Below are positions 39,974 through 49,570 of a stretch of DNA of 64,000 bases, in pieces. This DNA comes from Acinetobacter piscicola (lineage in GTDB: Bacteria; Pseudomonadota; Gammaproteobacteria; Pseudomonadales; Moraxellaceae): NCBI RefSeq assembly GCF_002233755.1, contig NZ_NIFO01000025.1, positions 1-64,000 on the forward strand. The letters run 5' to 3'. The notes under the pieces are model-generated. The model made no database searches. It was not told the DNA's origin and was given only the letters and a program-made list of their open reading frames with translations. The position numbers and the translations under genes are program-made. Position 1 is the first letter of the stretch, and the number at the start of each line of letters is the position of its first letter.

Positions 39974-41752
39974 TTGGAACTCAAGTTTTTACAAGTTGCG
40001 TTGATGACTTGTGCAATCAGTTATGGGGGAGTGGCAATTGCAAAGTCACCAGCTCAGCCAGATAAAGTATTAAATTTGGCATTTGAAGCGCCAGATGACG
40101 GTTTTGATATGGTGAAAACCTATAATTTTTATAGTGGCAACATTGCTGAAGTCATATTTGAGCCATTATTGAAATACGATTACCTTGCTCGTCCTGTCGT
40201 ATTGGTTCCAAATACTGCTCAAGCCATGCCAAAAATCGAACAAGAAGGTAAGGTGTACACCTTTAAAATTCGTCCAGGTATTTATTACTCTGCCGATCCT
40301 GCTTTTAAAGGCAAAGCCCGAGAACTTACTGCTCAAGATTATATTTATTCAATACAACGAATTAGTGATCCAAAAAACCGTTCGCCTGCATTTAATTTTA
40401 TTGATGGAAAAATCGTTGGCATGGACCAAGCGGTTGCAAATGCAAAAAAAACAGGAAAGTTTGATTACGATGCACCGATCGCAGGCTTAAAAGCTATAGA
40501 TCGTTATACATTGCAATTTACATTGACTCGACCTGATTATAATTTTCAATACATTCTCGCCTATGTTGCTTTTAGTGGAACGGCAAGAGAAGTGGTTGAG
40601 TTTTATGGTGACCGTGTTGGACAGCATCCTGTTGGAACAGGGCCATATCAACTGAGTAAATATGTGCCACGTAGTAAAATTGAATTGGTTGCAAACCCTG
40701 AATACCGTGGCTTCGTTTGGAATTTCAAATCAACGGGTACAGCTTGGGATAACAAGCTAGTCAAAGAAATGTCAGGCAAGAAAATGCCCCAAGTCGGTAA
40801 AGTAACGGTCAGTATTATTGAAGAAGAACAGTCTCGTTGGCTTGCATTTAAATCAGGGCAACTCGATTTTGATAAATTAACTTCAAATGCAGTTCCACAA
40901 GCATTAAACGGAAATAAACTGAAACCCGAATTACAACAACTGGGTATTCAGCATTTTCCGAACAAAGATCCTGAAATTACTTACACCATGTTCAATATGA
41001 AAGATCCGATTGTGGGGGGGGGCAGCTTAGATAAAATTGCTTTACGCCGTGCGATTAGTATGTCTTATAACCAAACAGAAGCCATAAAACAGCTTTACAA
41101 AGGACAAGCGGTTAAAGCTGAAATGTTTGTTCCAGATGGTGTACAAGGCAATAATCCTAAATATAGAAGTAGTGTGGGATACAACCCATTACTTGCTAAT
41201 AAATTACTCGATCGATTTGGTTATAAAAAGGGTAAGGATGGCTATCGTACTTTGCCAAATGGTCAGCCTCTCACGCTTAGATACAATACAGAAAATAGCT
41301 CAAGTTCAGTGATTCATTCAGAGCTTTGGAAGAAAAATTTAGATGCCATTGGTGTTCGTGCTGAATTTAAAGTCAGCAACTTTGCCGACAACATGAAAGA
41401 AGCCATGCAATGTAAATATATGATGTGGGGCGGTGCATGGATTGCAGATTTTCCTGAAGGTGAAAACTTTGCACAATTGCTTTATGGGCCAAATTCTGCA
41501 CGTGGTAATTTAAGCTGCTATGAGTCAAAAGCCTATGATTCACTTTATGATAAGGCAATGGCATTATTACCTGAAAAACGACAATCTTTCTATGAACAAA
41601 TGAATCGTCAAATTGAAGCAGACAATCCATGGATTGTGCATACGACACGTGTTCGAAACTGGTTAATCCATCCTCAAGTACAAGGCTATAAAGCCCATCC
41701 AATGATGAATACCACATGGCAATATCTTGATGTACAGCCTATCAAAAAATAA
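39974..41752 (+). CDS. oligopeptide-type ABC solute-binding protein (SBP family 5), copy 1
   Basis: 592 residues. Starts with TTG at 39974 so that a signal peptide (MELKFLQVALMTC..., cleaved near AIAKS) is included. The family 5 binding fold follows: KVLNLAFEAPDDGFD, the TFKIRPGIYYSAD segment, DYIYSIQRISDP and a PVGTGPYQLSKY motif. It delivers peptides or similar ligands to the permeases downstream. It is a tandem paralogue of the next gene (11 nt away), with shared blocks such as FKGK(A/P)RELTAQDY. Confidence 0.88.
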   Translation: MELKFLQVALMTCAISYGGVAIAKSPAQPDKVLNLAFEAPDDGFDMVKTYNFYSGNIAEVIFEPLLKYDYLARPVVLVPNTAQAMPKIEQEGKVYTFKIRPGIYYSADPAFKGKARELTAQDYIYSIQRISDPKNRSPAFNFIDGKIVGMDQAVANAKKTGKFDYDAPIAGLKAIDRYTLQFTLTRPDYNFQYILAYVAFSGTAREVVEFYGDRVGQHPVGTGPYQLSKYVPRSKIELVANPEYRGFVWNFKSTGTAWDNKLVKEMSGKKMPQVGKVTVSIIEEEQSRWLAFKSGQLDFDKLTSNAVPQALNGNKLKPELQQLGIQHFPNKDPEITYTMFNMKDPIVGGGSLDKIALRRAISMSYNQTEAIKQLYKGQAVKAEMFVPDGVQGNNPKYRSSVGYNPLLANKLLDRFGYKKGKDGYRTLPNGQPLTLRYNTENSSSSVIHSELWKKNLDAIGVRAEFKVSNFADNMKEAMQCKYMMWGGAWIADFPEGENFAQLLYGPNSARGNLSCYESKAYDSLYDKAMALLPEKRQSFYEQMNRQIEADNPWIVHTTRVRNWLIHPQVQGYKAHPMMNTTWQYLDVQPIKK

Positions 41753-41763
41753 CCATATTTAAG

Positions 41764-43581
41764 TTGATGAAAATGATGAAGGACAATCTCAATCGGAAAT
41801 TAAAGCAAATCGGGGTGAGTGTTTTATTGGGAAGTATGTTTCTCACAGGCACGATGAATGTATTTGCAAAAAGTCCAGCTGATCCAAATAAAGTTTTGCG
41901 TTATGTTTTTCCTGTGGCTGAAACGGGTTTCGATCCAGCTGGAACACATGACTTATATTCTGCACATGTACATAACTCTATTTTTGAAGGTTTATATACC
42001 TACGATTACTTAGCATCTCCTGCAAAGTTAACAACGCGTACAGCTGTTGCTATGCCTGAAGTTAGTAAAGATGGTTTGACTTATACCTTTAAAGTCCAAA
42101 AAGGGATTTATTTTGCTAAAGACCCTGTATTTAAAGGTAAGCCACGTGAGTTAACTGCGCAAGATTATGTTTATTCTTATAAACGGTTGCTTGATCCATC
42201 TCTACGTTCACCAAATAGTTGGTTGTTTGATGACAAAATTGTAGGTATGGATAAAGTTCTTGCACAAGCTAAAAAAACCGGCAAGTTCAATTATGATATG
42301 CCAGTTGAAGGTTTGTATGCTCCAGATCGTTATACCTTAGTCATTAAACTCAAACAGCCAGATCAAAATTTCCCAATGTTATTGGCACATCAACCCGCGG
42401 GTGCTGTGGCAAGAGAAGTGATTGAACATTATCGGGACAAAGCAGGCTTTGCGATGGCAAATCCTGTTGGTACAGGGCCTTATGTTCTTTCTAAATGGAC
42501 GCCGGGTTCGCGTATTATTCTCAAAGCAAATCCAGATTTCCGTGGTTATGTTTGGGATTTCAAAGCCTCTTCACCTGAAGATCAGAAAATCGTCAATGCG
42601 ATGAAAGGCAAAAAAATGCCTCAAATTGGCGTTGTCGATATTCAAGTGATGGAAGAAGGACAATCTCGTTGGCTATCTTTCAGTAAGGATGAAACAGATC
42701 TTTTTGTTTTAGATGGTGAGCTTACTGTGCAAGCGATTCAGGATGGCAAGTTAAAGCCTGAATTAGTTAAAAAGGGTGTACAACTTTCCCGTATTGTTGA
42801 TCCTTCTATTGATTATCATTATTGGAATATGCAAAACCCTGTGGTCGGTGGCTTGACCAAAGATAAAATTGCTTTGCGTCGTGCAATGGCAATGGCATAT
42901 TCGCCAGATAATCAAATTAAAATTTTGTTAAAAGGTGATGCACAAAAACTGCAATATCCAATTCCTTATGGCATTGTGGGGCATGACCCGAATTATAAAA
43001 CCAGTATTCCTTATTCTGTCAAAGCAGCAAATTTACTCTTAGACCGTTATAACTATAAAGTCGGCGCTGATGGTTGGCGGACACTACCGAATGGTAAGCC
43101 ACTTGTGATTGAAATGACTTTGTCAGGAAATACATTAAAGAGCCAACAAGGTGCAGAGTTTTGGAAAAAGACTTTAGACAATATCAAAATCAAAATGACC
43201 ACCAAATCGATGCCGTTTGCTGAAGCTTTAAAAGCCGAAAAACAATGTAAAACTATGTTTAAAGGCTCAGCTTGGATTGCCGACTATCCTGATGCAGACA
43301 ACTTTATGCAGTTGTTCTACAGTAAAAATATTCATGTCACCAATAATGGTTGTATGAAAATTCCTGAATTTGATCGCTTATATGAACAAACCCAGAAAAT
43401 GAATCCGGGACCTGAACGTGATGCGCTCTATCGTAAAATGGCACGTATTCTCGAAGTTTATATGCCAGTTCAAATGGAATCGACCCGTTATAGAAATGCA
43501 CTCGCTCAACCCCGTGTGATTGGATTCAAAAAGCATCCAATTATTCCTTCGGAATGGATGTATTTCGACATTAAAAAGTAA
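41764..43581 (+). CDS. oligopeptide-type ABC solute-binding protein (SBP family 5), copy 2
   Basis: 605 residues with a signal peptide (about 1-35, cleaved near VFA-KSPAD). Family 5 motifs match those of copy 1: YVFPVAETGFDPAGTHD, TFKVQKGIYFAKDPVFKGKP, NPVGTGPYVLSKWTPGS and ALRRAMAMAYSPD. The two copies probably arose by tandem duplication and may bind different ligands. The mature protein acts in the periplasm. Confidence 0.88.
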   Translation: MMKMMKDNLNRKLKQIGVSVLLGSMFLTGTMNVFAKSPADPNKVLRYVFPVAETGFDPAGTHDLYSAHVHNSIFEGLYTYDYLASPAKLTTRTAVAMPEVSKDGLTYTFKVQKGIYFAKDPVFKGKPRELTAQDYVYSYKRLLDPSLRSPNSWLFDDKIVGMDKVLAQAKKTGKFNYDMPVEGLYAPDRYTLVIKLKQPDQNFPMLLAHQPAGAVAREVIEHYRDKAGFAMANPVGTGPYVLSKWTPGSRIILKANPDFRGYVWDFKASSPEDQKIVNAMKGKKMPQIGVVDIQVMEEGQSRWLSFSKDETDLFVLDGELTVQAIQDGKLKPELVKKGVQLSRIVDPSIDYHYWNMQNPVVGGLTKDKIALRRAMAMAYSPDNQIKILLKGDAQKLQYPIPYGIVGHDPNYKTSIPYSVKAANLLLDRYNYKVGADGWRTLPNGKPLVIEMTLSGNTLKSQQGAEFWKKTLDNIKIKMTTKSMPFAEALKAEKQCKTMFKGSAWIADYPDADNFMQLFYSKNIHVTNNGCMKIPEFDRLYEQTQKMNPGPERDALYRKMARILEVYMPVQMESTRYRNALAQPRVIGFKKHPIIPSEWMYFDIKK

Positions 43582-43631
43582 GCAAAATTGAATGATGTAG
43601 AAAAATGAATAAATTGAAAATTGGAGAAAAT

Positions 43632-45641
43632 ATGAAAAATCAATCGTTTAAACTGACAGCACTGTGTATGTTAAGCATGGGGATTAGCCAAGTTGCTTTT
43701 GCAGATACTGAACGCAGTACCTTACCGAAGTTTCAGACAAAAGATATTCCAGCACAGTGTGATGCGACTATTGCAAAGATTAAAAGTAAGCTGAGTGATT
43801 TTGAAAAAATTAAATTGAAGGACAATGCAGAGGCAGGGCCAATTTTAGCCAAATGGGATCAGATTTTTGCTGAGTTTGAAGACTTTTATGGCCCAATTAA
43901 TTTATATAGTAATGTTGACCCGAGTGCAGACTTACGTAAAGCTGCTGAAGATTGTGAAGTTAAAATTAGCCAATTCCAAACTGAAGTTTATCAAAACTCA
44001 AAGCTCTATCAGCAGATTAAAAAAATCAAAGGCAGCAATGAGATAGATACCAAATATCGTCAAGACATATTAGATGGCTTTGAAGATACAGGTATTCAAC
44101 TTCCTGCAAAAAAACAAGCACGTTTAAAAGCAATCCTAGATGAACTCACCAAGATTCAACAGGAATATGCACGTAATATTCGTGACAATCCTGAAAAATT
44201 AGAATTTACACCTGCTGAATTAAAAGGTTTACCTGAAAGTTATATTTCTGCTTTGAAGAAAAATGAAAAGGGTAATTACTTACTTGGCTTTGATTCACCA
44301 GAGTATCGTCCATTTATGGAATTGGCGGATAATGATGATGCACGTAAGCGTTATCAAATCGCCTATACGCGTCGTGGTACAGAAAAGAATTTGGTTTTAC
44401 TGAAACAAGCGATGGATTTGCGCCATGAGCTTGCACAATTGTTTGGTAATACTAGCTATGCAGATTGGGCACTTAAGAATCGCATGGCGAAAAATCCTGA
44501 AACTGTGAATAAATTCTTAAATGAAGTACACAGTACCGTTGCACCTTTAGAGAAAAAAGAAGTACAAGAATTACGTCAGTTTAAAGCTGAAACGTTAAAA
44601 ATACCTGTTGAAAAAGCTGAAATTGATCGTTGGAGTGAGGGCTATTGGAGCGAGAAGTTACGCCAAGCCAAATATAAAATTGATCAAGAAAAAATGCGCG
44701 AATATTTTCCAACGCAAGCATCTCAAGACTGGTTATTTGCCATTTCATCTGACTTATATGGTATCGAATTTAAACCTGCCAAAGTGGATGTTTGGCAAGA
44801 TGAAGTTGAATACTATGATGTAACTGATAAAAAAACAGGCCAATTGCTTGGTGGCTTGTATATGGACAAATTCCCTCGTGAAGGGAAATATGGTCATGCC
44901 GCAGTTTGGGGTGTAAAAGGTGGAAGTACACTTACACAGCGTAAACCAATTTCAGCTTTGGTGACGAATTTTAACCGTAAAGGTTTAAACAGTGATGAGT
45001 TAGAAACTTTTGTACATGAGTTTGGACATGCTTTACATGGTATTTTGTCGAATACCCGTTATGCATCTCAATCTGGTACTGCGGTAGAGCGTGATTTTGT
45101 TGAAGCACCTTCTCAAATGTATGAAGAATGGGCACGTCGCAAAGAGAGCTTATCTAAACTCGCAGATTATTGTAAACCTGCTTGCCCACGGATCGATGAT
45201 GAACTGATTGCCAAGCTAAAAGCTGTGAATAATTATGGACGAGGTTTGTTCTATTCACGCCAAACTTTATATGCTCAATACGATATGGCATTACACACAG
45301 CAGATGCACTTAAAACTCAGCCTTTAGATGTGTGGAAGAAATTGGAAGGTGCTACAGCTTTAGGTTATGTACCAACCACAGAATTCCCAGGTCAGTTTGG
45401 GCATATCATGGGTGGTTACCAAGTCGGTTATTATGGTTATATGTGGTCTGAGGTGATGGCCTTAGATATGTTGTCAGCATTTGGAAATAATTTAAATAAT
45501 CCAGAAGTTGGACAACGTTATCGTCAAACGATTTTATCTCAAGGTGGTCAAAAGAAGGCATCACAGCTGGTGGTGGATTTCTTAGGACGTGAGCCTGATA
45601 ACAAGGCCTTTTTTGATGAAATTACTGGTCAACGTGATTAA
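43632..45641 (+). CDS. exported M3-family zinc metallopeptidase (oligopeptidase-like)
   Basis: 669 residues from the ATG at 43632, preferred because TTGGAGAA precedes it; an in-frame ATG at 43605 would bury the signal peptide. The signal peptide (MKNQSFKL...QVAFA) is followed by an M3 thimet/oligopeptidase A-type domain. The zinc motif is ETFVHEFGHALHG with HEFGH at about 462-466, and the third ligand Glu lies in RDFVEAPSQMYEEW. Most M3 peptidases (PrlC) are cytosolic, so an exported member inside a peptide-transport operon suggests trimming of ligands in the periplasm. Confidence 0.9.
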   Translation: MKNQSFKLTALCMLSMGISQVAFADTERSTLPKFQTKDIPAQCDATIAKIKSKLSDFEKIKLKDNAEAGPILAKWDQIFAEFEDFYGPINLYSNVDPSADLRKAAEDCEVKISQFQTEVYQNSKLYQQIKKIKGSNEIDTKYRQDILDGFEDTGIQLPAKKQARLKAILDELTKIQQEYARNIRDNPEKLEFTPAELKGLPESYISALKKNEKGNYLLGFDSPEYRPFMELADNDDARKRYQIAYTRRGTEKNLVLLKQAMDLRHELAQLFGNTSYADWALKNRMAKNPETVNKFLNEVHSTVAPLEKKEVQELRQFKAETLKIPVEKAEIDRWSEGYWSEKLRQAKYKIDQEKMREYFPTQASQDWLFAISSDLYGIEFKPAKVDVWQDEVEYYDVTDKKTGQLLGGLYMDKFPREGKYGHAAVWGVKGGSTLTQRKPISALVTNFNRKGLNSDELETFVHEFGHALHGILSNTRYASQSGTAVERDFVEAPSQMYEEWARRKESLSKLADYCKPACPRIDDELIAKLKAVNNYGRGLFYSRQTLYAQYDMALHTADALKTQPLDVWKKLEGATALGYVPTTEFPGQFGHIMGGYQVGYYGYMWSEVMALDMLSAFGNNLNNPEVGQRYRQTILSQGGQKKASQLVVDFLGREPDNKAFFDEITGQRD

Positions 45642-45655
45642 AAGGAATTAATACT

Positions 45656-46594
45656 ATGTTGGCATATATCATACGCCGTATTTGGCAAATGATACCCACG
45701 ATGTTGGGTGTTGTTTTGCTCATATTTTTCCTATTTAACTGGGTCGGTGGCGATCCAGCTTATATTCTTGCAGGAAAAATGGCGAATCCAGAACAAATTG
45801 AAAATATCCGTCAGCAATTGGGGGTGGATCAACCTTATTACGTCCAGTTGTGGATATTTATCAAACAAATCGTCACTTTTGATTATGGTTTTAGTTGGAG
45901 TACGGGGGAGTCAGTATCGGACATTATCCTGACGCGCTTAGGGCCTTCACTTACCATTTTGATTCCATTGGTTATTTTACAAACCGTGATTTCAATTGTA
46001 CTTGCTTTAGCTGTTGCTGCAGTACGTGGTTCTTTGACTGACCGTATGGTGATGATGCTGTGTACGATTGGTATGTCGATCAGTATTTTGGTGTATATCA
46101 TTGTTTTCCAATATGGTTTGGCTTACAAGCTTGGTTGGTTCCCAGTGCAAGGCTGGAGTGATAGCCTGAGCGAAAACCTTTTAAAATACTCGTTGTTGCC
46201 TATTCTCATCATGTTAGTGGTGAGTATTGCACCGACACTACGTTTATACCGTAGCTTTGTTTTAGATGAAGTCAATCAAGATTATGTGCGTACTGCACGT
46301 GCCAAAGGTGTTGGTGAAAGCCGTATTCTTGGCATACATGTATTACGTAATGCTTCGATTCCGATTGTCACCGATGTGATGGCAAGTTTGCCTGCATTAT
46401 TGATTGGTGCATTTTTAATTGAACGTTTCTTTGGTATTCCGGGCATTGGGCGAGAAGTCATTATTGCGGTAGAGCGTAGTGATTTTCCAGTAATTAAAGC
46501 CATTACGGTTTATGTCGCTGCTGCAACAATGATTTTTAACTTGATCGCTGACTTGATTTATAAAGTGATTGATCCACGTGTACAGTTGAAGTAG
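45656..46594 (+). CDS. DppB/OppB-type ABC permease
   Basis: 312 residues with six membrane helices. The N terminus (MLAYIIRRIWQMIPTMLGVVLLIF) and the EAA-loop motif TARAKGVGESRILGIHVLRNA (about 217-237) are typical of dipeptide/oligopeptide permease B subunits. It forms half of the inner-membrane channel with the downstream gene, which starts 8 nt later. Confidence 0.93.
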   Translation: MLAYIIRRIWQMIPTMLGVVLLIFFLFNWVGGDPAYILAGKMANPEQIENIRQQLGVDQPYYVQLWIFIKQIVTFDYGFSWSTGESVSDIILTRLGPSLTILIPLVILQTVISIVLALAVAAVRGSLTDRMVMMLCTIGMSISILVYIIVFQYGLAYKLGWFPVQGWSDSLSENLLKYSLLPILIMLVVSIAPTLRLYRSFVLDEVNQDYVRTARAKGVGESRILGIHVLRNASIPIVTDVMASLPALLIGAFLIERFFGIPGIGREVIIAVERSDFPVIKAITVYVAAATMIFNLIADLIYKVIDPRVQLK

Positions 46595-46601
46595 GTGAGC
46601 C

Positions 46602-47744
46602 ATGCTTGGAACTTTATTAAAAAGCAAAGCTGAAGCTCAAGATCATTCAGCTTCTCCCGGATTATGGCGTTTAGCCATGCGTCGCTTAAAAGCCGATCGA
46701 ATTGCGATGGTTTCGCTATTTGTTGTGCTGTGTTATTTCGTCATGCTTATTCTGTCGATGACAGGTGTTATTGCATCAAACTGGAATAAAGAAGTCGCAG
46801 TCAGTTATGCACCACCAACCTTTATAGGCGCAGAGCAAAGCACTGCTGATCCTGCTAAAAAAGCAGCTGTCGTTGAAGCATTGCCTGAAAATCCTGTCGA
46901 CCCTTTAAAAGATGTGATTAAAGAGTTAAATACGCAAATTGCAACTGAGCAAAGTTCAGGTGGTGTGATTGACTATTATGGTGTGCAAGATCCTTTGGCT
47001 GAAGATATGAAAGCCATTGATCAGCAATTAGGTGGACACTTACTTGATCAGCAAACTGAATTAAAACAAACTTTGCCTTTTGGTGCGGATAAATGGGGGC
47101 AGGATGTTCTGCTTAAAACCATTAAAGGTGCTGAAACTTCGATTATTGTGGGTGTGATTTCTGCTTTGGTAGCCGTAGTGATTGGTACAATTCTAGGTGC
47201 AATCGCAGGTTACTTTGGTGGTTGGGTGGATGATGTTCTGAACTGGTTTTATAACATTTTCACTTCGATTCCATACTTGTTGTTAGTTTTGGCAATCGCC
47301 GCGGTATTGCAACAAAAAGGGATACTCTCAATCGTCCTGATTCTCGGGCTAACGGGATGGACAGGCGTGTTTCGTTTAGTTCGTGCTGAATATATGAAAC
47401 ATACTTCTCGTGAGTATGTACTTGCTGCTAAAGCGATTGGGGTAAGTCATTACCGTCGTATGTTCGTACATATTTTCCCGAATGTAAGCCATATTGCTCT
47501 GGTACAAATGTCGATTCTTGTGGTTGCATTCATTAAGTCTGAAGTCATTCTAAGCTTCTTAGGTTTTGGTGTTCCTGTTGGCGTAGTGTCATGGGGAAGT
47601 ATGCTGAATGAAGCGCAAAGTGAATTGATTTTAGGAAAATGGTGGCAATTGGTTGCCGCTTCAGTCGCTATGGCTATTTTGGTAACCGCATTTTCAATGT
47701 TTACAGATGCATTGCGTGATGCATTAGACCCTAAACTGAAATAA
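46602..47744 (+). CDS. DppC/OppC-type ABC permease with an enlarged periplasmic loop
   Basis: 380 residues, about 80 longer than DppC. After helix 1 (about 35-60) there is a hydrophilic Ala/Glu/Gln-rich insert (about 65-150) before the remaining five helices. The EAA motif appears as AAKAIGVSHYRRMFVHIFPN (about 276-295). The insert may contact the solute-binding proteins. Permease partner of the previous gene; ATPase gene follows after 11 nt. Confidence 0.92.
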   Translation: MLGTLLKSKAEAQDHSASPGLWRLAMRRLKADRIAMVSLFVVLCYFVMLILSMTGVIASNWNKEVAVSYAPPTFIGAEQSTADPAKKAAVVEALPENPVDPLKDVIKELNTQIATEQSSGGVIDYYGVQDPLAEDMKAIDQQLGGHLLDQQTELKQTLPFGADKWGQDVLLKTIKGAETSIIVGVISALVAVVIGTILGAIAGYFGGWVDDVLNWFYNIFTSIPYLLLVLAIAAVLQQKGILSIVLILGLTGWTGVFRLVRAEYMKHTSREYVLAAKAIGVSHYRRMFVHIFPNVSHIALVQMSILVVAFIKSEVILSFLGFGVPVGVVSWGSMLNEAQSELILGKWWQLVAASVAMAILVTAFSMFTDALRDALDPKLK

Positions 47745-47755
47745 GGAGCGTCAGA

Positions 47756-49495
47756 ATGTCAGAACAACAAACTACAACTTCTGCGCTGCTTCGTGTAGAA
47801 AATCTAAGCGTTAGCTTTAAAGGTGAAAATAAACAATTCGTTGAAACGGTGAAGGGAATTTCTTTTGAAATTCCACCGAATACCACAGTTGCACTCGTGG
47901 GTGAGTCTGGTAGTGGTAAGTCGGTGACTTCACTTGCAACAATGGGGTTGTTACCTGTGGGGCAATCTCGAATTTCTGAAAAAAGTAAAATCATTTTTGA
48001 AGGCATAGACTTACTCAGTTTACCGCCTAAGAAGATGCGAGAAATGTGTGGTAAAGAAATTGCCATGATTTTTCAGGAGCCAATGTCTTCATTGAATCCA
48101 GTTTTTACTGTGGGCGATCAGATTGCGGAAATCCTACGCTTACATCTCAATATGAACCGTAAACAAGCTAGACAACGTGCTTTAGAATTATTGAAAGAAG
48201 TGGGTATTCCTTTACCTGAAACCAAAATTGATGCATATCCGAGTCAACTTTCAGGCGGCCAACAGCAGCGTGTCATGATCGCGATGGCGATCGCCTGTGA
48301 ACCTAAGCTATTGATTGCCGATGAACCGACGACGGCATTAGATGTCACCATTCAAAAGCAAATTTTGGATTTACTTGAAGATTTACGTAAGCGCCGTCAA
48401 ATGTCGATGCTGTTTATTACCCATGATTTGGCTTTGGTGAGTGAAATTGCCGATGAAGTTATTGTCATGCGTCATGGTGAAATCCGTGAGCAAGGCTTAG
48501 CCAAAGATGTTTTGGAGCATCCTAAAGATGCTTACACCAAAGCATTGTTAATGTGTCGTCCGCAACTGTCACATCGCCCATTTCGTTTACCGATGATTAG
48601 CGACTTTATGAAGCAGGAAGGCGACCAATTGGTAGAGGCGCTGAGTTTATCTGATGCGAATCGTGCTGAACGTAGTCGTGGTTTGGTTGGAAATGAAGAG
48701 ATCATTCTTGAAGTCCAAGACCTTAAAAAATCTTTTTATAGCCGTAAAGGTCTTTTTGGAAAAGATGAATTTAAAGCGGTGAAAGGCGCTTCTTTTAAAC
48801 TGGCTAAAGGTAAAACCTTAGGTTTAGTGGGGGAGTCTGGTTCAGGTAAAACCACGATTGGTTTATTGTTGATGCGCCTGCAAGAATCAACGGGTGGAAA
48901 AGCATTATTTGAAGGTAAAGATATTTTAGCAATGTCTGAAAAAGAATTTGCTCAGTATCAACGTAAAATTCAAATTATTTTCCAGAACCCATATGCATCT
49001 TTGAATCCACGGTTTACTGTGGGGCAGATTCTGATGGAGCCGATGCAAGTTCATCACATTGGGGCGAATGATGCAGAACGTAAAAAAATGGCGCTTGAGT
49101 TATTAGAGCGTGTCAGTTTACCTGCGCAAGCTTTTGATCGTTATCCACATGAGTTTTCAGGTGGGCAGCGTCAACGTATTGCGATTGCACGTTGTTTAAC
49201 ATTGAAGCCTGAAATATTGATTTGTGATGAATCTGTTTCTGCACTCGATGTCTCTGTACAAGCACAAGTTTTGAATTTGCTTCAAGATTTACAAGATGAG
49301 TTTGGCTTAAGCTATATCTTTATTTCACATGATTTGTCTGTTGTTAAATATATTTCAGATCAAATTATGGTGATGAATCATGGTGATATTGTCGAGATTG
49401 AAAATTCGGATGAATTGTATCGAGCGCCAAAACATGAGTACACCAAACGCTTATTGAGTGCTATTCCTCAAGCGAATGTAGAGCATGTTATCTAG
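47756..49495 (+). CDS. fused double ABC ATPase for peptide import (YejF/GsiA-type)
   Basis: 579 residues with two complete ATPase domains. Domain 1 has Walker A GESGSGKS (about 55-62), signature LSGGQQQR (about 165) and Walker B LLIADEPT. Domain 2 has GESGSGKT (about 361-368), signature FSGGQRQR and ICDESVSALD (about 485). It corresponds to DppD plus DppF in one chain and energises the permease pair. It closes the operon; a terminator follows. Confidence 0.93.
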   Translation: MSEQQTTTSALLRVENLSVSFKGENKQFVETVKGISFEIPPNTTVALVGESGSGKSVTSLATMGLLPVGQSRISEKSKIIFEGIDLLSLPPKKMREMCGKEIAMIFQEPMSSLNPVFTVGDQIAEILRLHLNMNRKQARQRALELLKEVGIPLPETKIDAYPSQLSGGQQQRVMIAMAIACEPKLLIADEPTTALDVTIQKQILDLLEDLRKRRQMSMLFITHDLALVSEIADEVIVMRHGEIREQGLAKDVLEHPKDAYTKALLMCRPQLSHRPFRLPMISDFMKQEGDQLVEALSLSDANRAERSRGLVGNEEIILEVQDLKKSFYSRKGLFGKDEFKAVKGASFKLAKGKTLGLVGESGSGKTTIGLLLMRLQESTGGKALFEGKDILAMSEKEFAQYQRKIQIIFQNPYASLNPRFTVGQILMEPMQVHHIGANDAERKKMALELLERVSLPAQAFDRYPHEFSGGQRQRIAIARCLTLKPEILICDESVSALDVSVQAQVLNLLQDLQDEFGLSYIFISHDLSVVKYISDQIMVMNHGDIVEIENSDELYRAPKHEYTKRLLSAIPQANVEHVI

Positions 49496-49518
49496 TATTT
49501 GCTGAATTCTGAAAATGT

Positions 49519-49546
49519 AAAAAGCCACTCAAACGAGTGGCTTTTT
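49519..49546. terminator. bidirectional Rho-independent terminator
   Basis: AAAAAGCCACTC pairs with GAGTGGCTTTTT around AAAC, 23 nt beyond the ATPase stop and 24 nt from the end of convergent rluB. Confidence 0.9.
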
Positions 49547-49570
49547 ATTCAGACTGAAAGTTTTAACGAA

